From NCBI RefSeq assembly GCF_036226445.1, contig NZ_CP108474.1:5766001-5830000 (forward strand): a DNA stretch of 64,000 nt, written 5' to 3'. Made by a program: the position numbers and the translations under genes. This DNA is from Streptomyces sp. NBC_01255 (GTDB lineage Bacteria > Actinomycetota > Actinomycetes > Streptomycetales > Streptomycetaceae). Of this stretch, positions 19,301 through 27,500 are shown one piece after another. Numbering within the stretch: position 1 is the stretch's first letter; each line of letters starts with the position of its first letter. Under the pieces are notes generated by a model. The model was not told the origin of the DNA, searched no databases, and was given only the letters and a program-made list of their open reading frames with translations.

Positions 19301-20002
19301 AGCACGCCCATCCTGAAGAGGGCCATGGGCTACAACGGCCTGATCGCCGAGACGGGCTACCCGCGCAACGACTACCTGTACGCCGAGGACCGCGACGAGC
19401 GGGCCAAGGAGGTCAAGGCGCGCCTCGGGCTCCCCGAGGGCAAGACGGTCGTGCTGTACGCGCCGACCTGGCGCGACGACCTGTCCCACGCCCGCGGCCA
19501 GTTCAAGTTCGACCTCCGCGTCGACCTCGAAGACGCCCGCCGCCGCCTCGGGGACGACCACGTCTTCCTCATCCGGCGCCACTCCAACATCGTGGACAGC
19601 ATCCCGGGCGCCGGTAACGGCTTCGTCTTCGACGTCTCCGAGTACCCGGACATCGCGGACCTCTACCTGGCCGCCGACATCATGATCACGGACTACTCCT
19701 CGGTCATGTTCGACTACGCGCACCTGCGTCGTCCGATGCTGTTCTTCACGTACGACCTGGAGCACTACCGCGACCGGCTCCGCGGCTTCTACTTCGACTT
19801 CGAGGAGGACGCACCGGGCCCGCTGGTCGAGACCTCGGACGACCTGCTCACGGCCATCCGGGAGATCGACGAGGTGAAGGTCGCGTACCAGGAGAAGTAC
19901 GACGAGTTCCACCACCAGTTCTGCGACCTCGACGACGGTCACGCGGCCGAGCGTCTCGCCGACCTGATGTTCAAGACGGCCGAGGACGGCGCGCCGCTGT
20001 AG
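16391..20002 (+). CDS. Large GT2-TagF fusion protein, teichoic-acid-type polymerase
   Basis: The largest of the polymer enzymes, 1203 aa. An N-terminal GT-A domain (about 1-240: LSVIVPIYNVAEYL, IDDGSTDDSN, VDSDDMIPP) is followed by a long middle region (about 400-780) that reads as beta-sandwich modules, and a C-terminal TagF domain (about 800-1195) with WHGTMLKKIGLD, GYPRNDYLY, VLYAPTWRDD and ITDYSSVMFDYAHLRRP. The predicted role is polymerising polyol- or glycosyl-phosphate units of a wall glycopolymer. ATG 16391 follows AAAGGAA and gives a normal GT2 start; 129 in-frame upstream codons are rejected. A 16-bp terminator follows at 20027-20062. Confidence 0.9.
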   Translation: MAPRLSVIVPIYNVAEYLPACLNSLAVQTFQELEVLMIDDGSTDDSNAIAAEFADKDARFRLIRKENAGLGAARNTGLDSLAPESEFVTFVDSDDMIPPDAFRLMISSLDETGSSFATGNVEHINSTRVWQSPMHRFLSRGAVKRTHVRKNRNLLTDRLACNKLFRRDFWEQHGLRFPEGVLYEDTPVIVPAQFLAESVDIISDATYYWRLRDGEANPSITQRRNEPKAARDRATGCEHVSRFFAEQNDPAADALKLAYDKTVLTGDLRIFLNVMPDGDEEYRAEFMRVANKFLDQIDVKLINTLPTALRVKWLLVRKHAANELVDFIEAERLGEPVGLDGVVRKYARYSALEARGDLVPKKLLRVDKDLQLRSPLDDLTWENGKLKLSGHAWIDRVDQTGKRSVVKLLQLKKDGTQRRVLVPLGNIFAPEATTASGHKGRGHSFDWAGWETTIDPARFRKGGKWQEGLWHVGMRVMSGGLVRSRSVHSYGTDRLTYPPYQWLDDDFRIVPEIRRAALKLRIEKVPVVVTGFKPEGDEIVVDGVFRETFAMGTEIILRVANQNSGEVLTYPAEVLDVTGGHTRLRLRVPLGDIALLPEHQDSAEAASGGGADAAKTMRRNWSTQIRVTEPGQKQRSVKVVVKDGVPDLQVRLPAEFGGEEAMQNEVAVLSGANGYLKFSGRPLRARITGIAFADGTFLVRGAAPVELSDHRLVISAKGRFDERTVPLNVLPDGTFEASFRPSTMTGTNSRLPLKAGRWVLRLETPDEEQSLPLVVDRLAVSQFPLEGSHNGRDYRMEVHWQDHPQLNCLPDLTDMERGANRQYQLRHEVYERGRELPLRDEVLYISYNGKQFSDSPRAVHEELLRRGSDLKHRWLVRDGQVELPDTLEPVRFQGTDWYDALARSRYIITNAHLPHWIKRRPGQVIVQAWHGTMLKKIGLDIEAPKFDPNYHERLVQEAASWNILVSSNRFSTPILKRAMGYNGLIAETGYPRNDYLYAEDRDERAKEVKARLGLPEGKTVVLYAPTWRDDLSHARGQFKFDLRVDLEDARRRLGDDHVFLIRRHSNIVDSIPGAGNGFVFDVSEYPDIADLYLAADIMITDYSSVMFDYAHLRRPMLFFTYDLEHYRDRLRGFYFDFEEDAPGPLVETSDDLLTAIREIDEVKVAYQEKYDEFHHQFCDLDDGHAAERLADLMFKTAEDGAPL

Positions 20003-20026
20003 GCGGTGCCCCCGGGCGTACGGAAG

Positions 20027-20062
20027 AGCCCCGGCCCGCAGGTCTCCCTGCGGGCCGGGGCT
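20027..20062 (+). terminator. Terminator hairpin between convergent genes
   Basis: A perfect 16-bp stem (AGCCCCGGCCCGCAGG with its complement) and a TCTC loop, 24 nt after the stop of the TagF gene. It sits between convergent genes and could serve both. Confidence 0.85.
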
Positions 20063-20116
20063 CCGTCGTGCGCGGGCCGGGACCGGCAGGGCCCGTCAGG
20101 CCCCACCGCTCGCCGG

Positions 20117-22132
20117 TCACTTCTTGTCGATGATCTTCAGTGAGAGCTGGCCGTTGCTGGAGAAGTACGGGCGCAGCTCGTGGTTGACCGGGGCGCCGGG
20201 GACGGAGGCCAGACGGTTGCGCCAGACGCTCTTCGACTTGGTGTCCGCGGCGGCCGCGACCGGGGCGCCGGAGCTCTTCACCACCGGGTACGGGTAGGTG
20301 AAGACGTCCATCGGGGTGAGCACGTCGGTGGCCAGCTTGCAGACGCGGATCCGGGCGGAGTTCTTGTCCGGCAGCAGCCAGAGGTCCCAGACGTCCTCGG
20401 CGCCGGCCTGGTGGAGGCGGGCCGCGGCGGCGTTGTCCAGGGTGGCCGTGAAGCGTCCGTCGGCGCCGGCCTTCACCGGGAAGGTGAAGTTCTTGTCGGC
20501 CTCCTTGCGGTGGACGGCCTCGATCACGCTGCTCTTGCCGGGCTCGACGCCCCAGGCCGCGGCGTCGATGACGATCGAGGTGGCGCCGGCGTGCAGGGCC
20601 GCGACCTCGACGTGCTGGGCGCGCACCCGGCTCTGCACCCGCAGGGTGCCGTCCGTGTGGGCGTACGGCAGCAGCACGGACAGGGCGGGGCCCTCGGTGC
20701 GGGGCAGCTTCAGCGACAGCATGTGGAGGGTGTCGCAGCCGGCCGACCGCAGCGGCAGGTCGAAGCCGGCGGCGCGGACCGCCAGCTCCCAGTCGCCCTC
20801 GACGAGCTTGCCGACCGCGGGGACCAGTGCCTCGTCGCCGACGAAGGGGACGACGACCTCGTCGGCCTTCTTGCGGATGTCCTTGCAGACCAACTCGGCG
20901 CCGCTGTCGGCGGACAGCCCGTCGACCAGCACCCGGACGTCGCCCTGCGGGTTGACCACGGCGGCGGCCGTGCGGGGGATGCCCCGGCGGGCCCGCATGG
21001 TCTCCACGAGCCGCTCGAAGCGGGCGACGGTCTCGGCCTCCTGGAAGCGGACCACGTTCGTCACCGCGGCGGCCGCCATCTTCCGGCGCAGGTCCTCGTC
21101 GGAGATCAGCTTCTCGATGTGCTCGGCGAGCGCCACCTTGTCGCCGAGCGGCACGACGTAGCCGTCCTCGCCCTGCGTGATGATGTTGCGCGGGCCGTGC
21201 GGGGCGTCGTAGCAGACCGCCGGCAGGCCGGCCGCCATCGCCTCGACGGTGACGTTGCCGAAGGCCTCCAGGTGGGAGGGGAGGACGAACACGGACGCCT
21301 TGGCGAACTCCGGGGTGACCGGGGTGGCCGGGCCCATCAGGAAGATCTGGTTGTTGCTGTCCGTGTCGTTGATCTTCTTGCGCAGGTTGGCGCGCTCGGG
21401 GCCGGAGCCGTAGATCCGCAGGCTCCAGTCCGGGTGGCGCGGCGCCACGGTGGAGAAGGCCTCGATGAGGTCGCCGAAGCCCTTGTGGGTCTTGAGCAGA
21501 CCGGCGGTGACCACGATCTTGTTGTCACCGGTGGACATCTGGCCCTCGTGGGCCGGGATGCAGTTGGGCATCGGGGAGAGCAGGTGGCTCACCGCGGGCA
21601 CGACCCCGGCGATGGTCCGGCACTCGTCCGGCGTCGGCGCGGTGATCGCGTCCATCTTCGGGTACGCGTCCTTGAAGAGGGCGTCCCGGATGTGCGGGCC
21701 GTACCGCGCGGGCCGCGAGTGCTCCATCGCGACCTTCAGGAAGTCGCCGTCCGCATAGGCCAGCATGATCGTGATCTTGGGGTTGTTGCTGACCACGATG
21801 TCGGCGTCGGTCGTGGCCAGGTACTCCATCAGCCGCTTCTCGGCGAGACGGCTGACCCACGGCTTCTTGTCCGTCGGCTCGTTCGGGTAGATGTGCGGGA
21901 AGACCTCGATCATCGGGTCGTCACCGTCATACGTGTGCGAGTGCTTCCGCATGTCGGTGAGGGCGAGGGTCTTCACCCGCGGGTCGAGCGGGAAGTACGC
22001 CTGGTCGAGGTTGCGACGGAGGGAGACCAGCTCGACCTCGTGGTGGTCCGCCAGCGCCTTGGCCAGGTTGTGGATGGCACTGACCACGCCGCCGATATGA
22101 CAGCGGTCGACCAGAAGGAAGGATATTTTCAT
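20117..22132 (-). CDS. GT4 family glycosyltransferase with C-terminal beta-domain
   Basis: GT-B-fold retaining glycosyltransferase, 671 aa. The GT4 part (1 to about 390) opens MKISFLLVDRCHIGGVVSAI and carries VVTAGLLKTHKGFGDLIEAF and the donor-binding LEAFGNVTVEAMAAGLPAV. The remaining 280 residues look like a beta-sandwich related to the middle regions of the neighbouring GT2-TagF proteins, so it belongs to the same glycopolymer system. ATG 22132 has GAGG 6 nt upstream; a TTG four codons earlier is less likely. It ends convergently with the 1203-aa enzyme. Confidence 0.88.
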   Translation of the reverse strand: MKISFLLVDRCHIGGVVSAIHNLAKALADHHEVELVSLRRNLDQAYFPLDPRVKTLALTDMRKHSHTYDGDDPMIEVFPHIYPNEPTDKKPWVSRLAEKRLMEYLATTDADIVVSNNPKITIMLAYADGDFLKVAMEHSRPARYGPHIRDALFKDAYPKMDAITAPTPDECRTIAGVVPAVSHLLSPMPNCIPAHEGQMSTGDNKIVVTAGLLKTHKGFGDLIEAFSTVAPRHPDWSLRIYGSGPERANLRKKINDTDSNNQIFLMGPATPVTPEFAKASVFVLPSHLEAFGNVTVEAMAAGLPAVCYDAPHGPRNIITQGEDGYVVPLGDKVALAEHIEKLISDEDLRRKMAAAAVTNVVRFQEAETVARFERLVETMRARRGIPRTAAAVVNPQGDVRVLVDGLSADSGAELVCKDIRKKADEVVVPFVGDEALVPAVGKLVEGDWELAVRAAGFDLPLRSAGCDTLHMLSLKLPRTEGPALSVLLPYAHTDGTLRVQSRVRAQHVEVAALHAGATSIVIDAAAWGVEPGKSSVIEAVHRKEADKNFTFPVKAGADGRFTATLDNAAAARLHQAGAEDVWDLWLLPDKNSARIRVCKLATDVLTPMDVFTYPYPVVKSSGAPVAAAADTKSKSVWRNRLASVPGAPVNHELRPYFSSNGQLSLKIIDKK

Positions 22133-22212
22133 ACCGAGCCTCAACGTGTCCTGGGGTAGGTGGGGGGATGCGCAAGGTGTGTGTGGGGGGACGGGCGTAG
22201 GGACCTAGGCTA

Positions 22213-23436
22213 ATGGGCCACTCCTGGAGGCGGTGCCGAACAGTCCGGATCCGGCGGCCGGGGATGAACCGTGAACGGACCTTTCGCGTCTCCCGTCACA
22301 TGTACCCGGAGAAAGCGGCCCCCCGGCCGGAACCCGAAGGCTGTCTGACGGCGGCCATCAGGATTCCCGTACGGATCGTCGTGCTTGTCGTCGTCGTCCC
22401 CGTCCGCCTCGTATGGGACGCGCTCGTCCTGTGCGGCGGTTTCCTGGGCCGGGTACTGCTGCGCCCGCTGGGCCGCGCGTACGACTGGTTCCACACGCAC
22501 GTGCTCGCCCCCGTGGGCCGTGCCGTCGCCCGGATGGCCGAGGCCGTCGCCACGGCGACGTGGTGGCTGTGCAAAGCGGTCTTCTACTGGCCCTGGCTGG
22601 GCCTGTGGCGCTACGTCGTCGTGCCGCTCGCCGTCCACCTGATCGCCCGTCCGCTGGCCTGGCTGTACCGGGCCGTCCTCACGCCGCTCGGGCACGGCCT
22701 GGCCCGCGCGTCGGCCTGGGTGTACGCACGGCTGCTCGCGCCCCTCGGGCGCGGTACCGGGCTGGTGCTGTGGGCGGTGCTCGTCTGGCCGTGGACGGCC
22801 CTGTGGCGGTACGTGGCCGTGCCGCTCGCCTCGGGGACGTACCGCTACGTCCTCACCCCGCTCGGCCATGCCCTCACCTGGCTCGGCCGCGGTCTCGCCT
22901 GGGTCGGCAGGGGCCTCGCCGCCGGCCTGATGTGGCTCGGGAAGATCCTCGTCGTCCTCCCCGCCGTCTTCCTCTACCGCTGGGTGCTCACCCCCGTCGG
23001 ACGTGTCCTCGCGCTGATCGGCCGCGAGATCGCCGACGCCCTCGTGGTCGCCTGGCGCGTGGCCGGGTACATCTCGCTCGCGGTCGGCCGCGCCCTGAAG
23101 TGGCTCGCGTGGAACCTGGTCGGCCTGCCCGTGAGCTGGTTCTACCGGAACGTGTGCACCCCGGTCGGCCACGTCGTGCGCGACGCCGTGTGGCGCCCCG
23201 CCAGGAAGGCCGCCGTGGAGACCGGCCGGGCCGTCCGCGGGGCTCTCGCCTCGGCGCGCGAGACCGTGCGCCGGGCGCGCCGCGACGCGTGGCACGCGCT
23301 GGTCGGCGGGGAGCGGCAGCCGGAGCCTGTGAACGCCATACGGGGTCAGGCGCGTAACCTGGGAGGTGCTGCACCACAACAGACCGTTCCCGGCGTGGTG
23401 GCCGAGCCCGAGATCTCCCTGCACAAGCGGGGGTGA
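22213..23436 (+). CDS. Repeat-built membrane protein of unknown function
   Basis: I do not recognise a named family. The 407-aa product is made of amphipathic/hydrophobic segments punctuated by a recurring P[LV]G[RH] turn: LLRPLGRAY, VLAPVGRAV, VLTPLGHGL, LLAPLGRGT, VLTPLGHAL, VLTPVGRVL and VCTPVGHVV. Two copies of a Trp-rich unit are also present (YWPWLGLWRYVVVPLA and VWPWTALWRYVAVPLA). It is rich in Trp and Arg, with a basic C-terminal helix region and an ordinary hydrophilic tail. Start is uncertain: ATG 22213 has AGGGA 9 nt upstream; 22264 and 22300 are alternatives, the last giving a protein that begins MYPEKAAPRPEPEG. It precedes the TIGR03936 gene by 81 nt. Confidence 0.75.
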   Translation: MGHSWRRCRTVRIRRPGMNRERTFRVSRHMYPEKAAPRPEPEGCLTAAIRIPVRIVVLVVVVPVRLVWDALVLCGGFLGRVLLRPLGRAYDWFHTHVLAPVGRAVARMAEAVATATWWLCKAVFYWPWLGLWRYVVVPLAVHLIARPLAWLYRAVLTPLGHGLARASAWVYARLLAPLGRGTGLVLWAVLVWPWTALWRYVAVPLASGTYRYVLTPLGHALTWLGRGLAWVGRGLAAGLMWLGKILVVLPAVFLYRWVLTPVGRVLALIGREIADALVVAWRVAGYISLAVGRALKWLAWNLVGLPVSWFYRNVCTPVGHVVRDAVWRPARKAAVETGRAVRGALASARETVRRARRDAWHALVGGERQPEPVNAIRGQARNLGGAAPQQTVPGVVAEPEISLHKRG

Positions 23437-23517
23437 GCCGGCCGGCCCCGAGGGAACCCCCGTACACCCGAGGGCGGCGCGTCACCCGCGCCCGCCCCGC
23501 ACCGAGGAGAAGAACCA

Positions 23518-24351
23518 CTGGGCAAGCGACAGCCCGAAGGCCCGCCGCCCGCACCGGCGGTGCAGCGCATCCGACTGCGCTACACCAAGCGCGGCCGCCT
23601 CCGGTTCACCAGCCATCGTGACTTCCAGCGCGCCTTCGAGCGTGCGCTGCGCCGCGCCGAGGTGCCCATGGCGTACTCGGCGGGGTTCACCCCGCACCCC
23701 AAGGTGTCGTACGCCAACGCCGCCCCGACCGGTACGGGCTCCGAGGCCGAGTACCTGGAGATCGCGCTCACCCAGACGCGCGACCCCGAGATGCTGCGGG
23801 CCCTGCTCGACGAGTCCCTTCCCACGGGCCTCGACATCACCGACGCCGTCGAGGCCCGGACCTCGGGTCTCGCCGACCGCCTCACCGCCTCCGTGTGGGA
23901 GCTGCGGCTCGAAGGCGTCACCGTCGAGGACGCACAGAAGGCCGCCGACGCGTTTCTCGCGGCCGAGACCGTGGAAGTACAGCGCAAGACCAAGAACGGC
24001 ATCCGCACCTTCGACGCCCGCTCCGCGGTCACCGAGCTGACGGTTTCCTCCGCCCAGGGCGATCCCCAGGGTGAGAGGACGCCGGACAGCGCCTGTGCGA
24101 TACTGCGGCTGGTTGTTCGGCACGTGACACCTGCCGTACGACCCGACGACGTCCTGTCCGGTCTCCGAGCTGTGGCCGACCTGGCGCCGCCGGTCCCCGC
24201 TGCGGTGACCAGGCTGGCGCAGGGGCTCTTCGACGAGGAGTCCGGCACGGTGACCGACCCGCTCGCGCCCGACCGCGAGGCAGTCACGGCCGCTTCATCC
24301 ACGGCCGCCGCGACCGCCTCAGCGACGGCGCCGGGTGCGGGTACCGCGTAG
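23518..24351 (+). CDS. TIGR03936 (DUF2344) family protein, radical SAM partner; probable CTG start
   Basis: Conserved protein (277 aa from the CTG) that normally accompanies, or is fused to, the TIGR03960 radical SAM protein. It contains VQRIRLRYTKRGRLRFTSHRDFQRAFERA and GFTPHPKVSYANAAP, the conserved N-terminal block. The best start is CTG 23518: it has a perfect GAGGAG 8-9 nt upstream and yields an N-terminus GKRQPEGPPPAPAVQR that resembles homologues as I recall them. The first standard start, GTG 23560, has no Shine-Dalgarno. The protein ends with an Ala/Thr-rich tail. Its molecular function is unknown; its usual partner gene is 10 kb upstream here. Confidence 0.85.
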   Translation: MGKRQPEGPPPAPAVQRIRLRYTKRGRLRFTSHRDFQRAFERALRRAEVPMAYSAGFTPHPKVSYANAAPTGTGSEAEYLEIALTQTRDPEMLRALLDESLPTGLDITDAVEARTSGLADRLTASVWELRLEGVTVEDAQKAADAFLAAETVEVQRKTKNGIRTFDARSAVTELTVSSAQGDPQGERTPDSACAILRLVVRHVTPAVRPDDVLSGLRAVADLAPPVPAAVTRLAQGLFDEESGTVTDPLAPDREAVTAASSTAAATASATAPGAGTA

Positions 24352-24432
24352 GGAGCGGTCGTTGTAGCGCCGCCCTGGTACTCGGGAGCCACCTGGGTCG
24401 GGCAGCGCACAGACCAGGAGACTTTCGCCAGG

Positions 24433-24453
24433 CCGTACGCACAGGGCGTACGG
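24433..24453 (+). promoter_or_regulatory. Hairpin in the 5' leader of the RNase E/G gene
   Basis: CCGTACGC and GCGTACGG form an 8-bp perfect stem around ACAGG in the 234-nt gap before the RNase gene. It could end transcription of the preceding gene or be a leader element; the sequence alone does not decide. Confidence 0.35.
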
Positions 24454-24585
24454 AACCGGCGAGCCAGACATCAGCTCCCGTGCGGCGCCCGCGCCCCGGA
24501 CGGCGGCACCGCGCCACAGGCGTGATCGTGCCGCCGGACCGGAACCAGGCGCGGCGCCCGGGAGCGTGACGGGAGAACCGCCCGC

Positions 24586-27500
24586 ATGCTCGAGTCCAAC
24601 GAAGACACCAATGCCCCCGGTGACAAGCTGCCGCCGCGCCGTCGGCGCCGCGCCGCTTCCCGCCCCGCCGGTCCGCCGGTGACGGCGGGCACCGAGGCCG
24701 CCGAGACCACGGCTACCGCCGAGACCCCGGCCGTGGAGGCCGCGCCGGTCGAGGCCGAGGCCGCCCCCGCGCCGCGCACCCGCCGCCGCGCCACCCGCAA
24801 GGCCACCGCACCGGCCGTGGAGACGGTCGAGGTCGGCGCCCCCCTCGCGGAGACCGCCGCGGTCGAGACCGCGCCGGTCGCCGAGACCGCCGCCGCTCCG
24901 GCCGACGAGGCCGCTCCGGCGCGTCCGGCGCGCCGTCGTGCCACCCGCAAGGCCACCGCGCCCGTGACGTCCACGGCCGCTGTCGAGGAGCCCGCGGTCG
25001 AGGCCGCGCCGGTCGCCGAGGCCGCCGCCGCCCCGGTCGTCGAGGCCGCCGAGGCCGCGCCGCGTACCCGCCGTCGTGCCACCCGCAAGGCCACCGCGCC
25101 CGTGACGTCCACGGCCGCTGTCGAGGAGCCCGCGGTCGAGGCCGCGCCGGTCGCCGAGGCCGCCGCCGCCCCGGCCGACGAGGCCGCCGCGCCCGCCCCG
25201 CGTACCCGCCGTCGCGCCACCCGCCGGGTCACCTCGCCCGAGGCGACCCCCGAGGCGGCTCCCGAGCCCGCCGCCACCGGCGAGTCGCTGCCGCAGGCCG
25301 CCGTCGCGCAGATCGCCGCCGACGAGGCCGAGGTCGCCGCCGCCGAGACCGCCGCCACCCGGGGTCGCGGCCGCCGCCGCGCCACCTCGCCGCAGTTCAC
25401 CTCCGAGCCCGTCACGAAGCCGGAGACGTCCCGCGCCCGCCGCGCCGAGCGTCCCGCCGTCGCCGTCTTCCAGGCCCCGGTCTTCTCCGAGCCGATGTTC
25501 CAGACCCCGGAGACGGCCGCCATGGCAGCCGCCGAGGTCGTGGAGCCGGAGGAGCTGGAGGAGGACGAGCTCGACGAGACTGTCGAGGCCGTCGAGGCCG
25601 AGGCCGTCGAGACGGCCGGCCCCATCGAGATCCCGGAGGCCACGGAGCGGGCCGAGGCCGGCTCCCGCCGTCGCCGTCGCCGCCGCGGCGAGCCCGTCGC
25701 CGTCGAGCCCGTCCCCGCCACCGTCGCCGACGAGCCCGAGGTCGAGGCCGCCGCCGACGAGCTCGACGAGACCGAGGAGTCCGAGGAGACGGACGAGTAC
25801 GGGGACCGCCCGTCCCGCCGCCGCCGCCGTGGCGGCCGTCGCCGTCGCCGCGGTGAGCTCACCGAGGTCGAGGAGTCCGAGGAGTCCGACGAGCTCCGCG
25901 CCGAGGACGACACCGAGGCCGAGGAGGGCGAGGAGGAGCAGGACGACGCCGAGGCGTACGCCGGCGGCTCCAGCAGCTCCCGCCGCCGTCGCCGCCGTCG
26001 CCGTCGCAGCGGGGACGCCTCCGCCGACGCCGAGGGCACCGACGAGGAAGGCGTCCGTACGGTCGTCAAGGTCCGCGAGCCCCGCCCGGCCCGCGAGAAG
26101 GCCGAGGCCGGCACGAGCGTCGACGAGGTCCAGTCCATCAAGGGCTCGACCCGCCTGGAGGCCAAGAAGCAGCGGCGCCGCGAGGGCCGCGAGCAGGGCC
26201 GCCGCCGCGTCCCGATCATCACCGAGGCCGAGTTCCTGGCCCGCCGTGAGGCCGTCGAGCGCGTCATGGTCGTCCGCCAGAGCGGCGAGCGCACCCAGAT
26301 CGGCGTCCTGGAAGACAACGTGCTCGTGGAGCACTACGTCAACAAGGAGCAGGCCACCTCGTACGTCGGCAACGTCTACCTGGGCAAGGTCCAGAACGTC
26401 CTGCCGTCGATGGAGGCCGCGTTCGTCGACATCGGCAAGGGCCGCAACGCCGTCCTGTACGCCGGTGAGGTCAACTTCGAGGCGCTCGGCATGGGCCACG
26501 GCCCGCGCCGCATCGAGACCGCCCTCAAGTCCGGCCAGTCGGTCCTCGTGCAGGTCACGAAGGACCCGATCGGCCACAAGGGCGCCCGTCTGACCAGCCA
26601 GGTCTCCCTGCCCGGCCGCTACCTCGTGTACGTGCCCGAGGGCTCGATGACCGGCATCAGCCGCAAGCTCCCGGACACCGAGCGCGCCCGCCTGAAGACC
26701 ATCCTCAAGAAGATCGTCCCCGAGGACGCGGGCGTCATCGTGCGCACCGCCGCCGAGGGCGCGAGCGAGGACGAGCTGCGCCGCGACGTCGAGCGACTGC
26801 AGGCGCAGTGGGAGGACATCCAGAAGAAGGCGCAGCAGATCTCGACGAGCGCGCCGAGCCTGCTGTACGGCGAGCCGGACATGACCGTCCGGGTCGTCCG
26901 CGACATCTTCAACGAGGACTTCTCCAAGGTCATCGTCAGCGGCGACGAGGCGTGGGACACCATCCACGGCTACGTCTCGCACGTCGCCCCGGACCTGGCC
27001 GACCGCCTGTCCAAGTGGACGAGCGAGGTCGACGTCTTCGCGACGTACCGGATCGACGAGCAGCTCATGAAGGCGCTGGACCGCAAGGTCTGGCTGCCGT
27101 CCGGCGGCTCGCTGGTGATCGACAAGACCGAGGCGATGATCGTCGTCGACGTCAACACCGGCAAGTTCACCGGCCAGGGCGGCAACCTCGAAGAGACCGT
27201 GACGAGGAACAACCTCGAAGCGGCCGAGGAGATCGTGCGCCAGCTGCGCCTGCGCGACCTCGGCGGCATCGTCGTCATCGACTTCATCGACATGGTCCTG
27301 GAGTCCAACCGCGACCTGGTGCTGCGCCGTCTCCTGGAGTGCCTGGGCCGTGACCGGACCAAGCACCAGGTGGCGGAGGTCACCTCGCTCGGCCTGGTCC
27401 AGATGACCCGCAAGCGGGTCGGCCAGGGCCTCCTGGAGTCCTTCTCCGAGACCTGCGTCCACTGCAACGGCCGCGGTGTCATCGTCCACATGGAGCAGCC

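Noticed and set aside
22206..22211. TAGGCT as the -10 box of the repeat membrane protein gene
   Set aside because: It ends 1 nt before ATG 22213, too close for that start; it would be usable only if translation began at 22264 or 22300, and no -35 is present.
25970..26010. CRISPR-like or DNA-binding repeat in runs of CGC/CGT codons of the RNase gene
   Set aside because: These are arginine-codon runs within a coding arm, without spacers or regular unit length.
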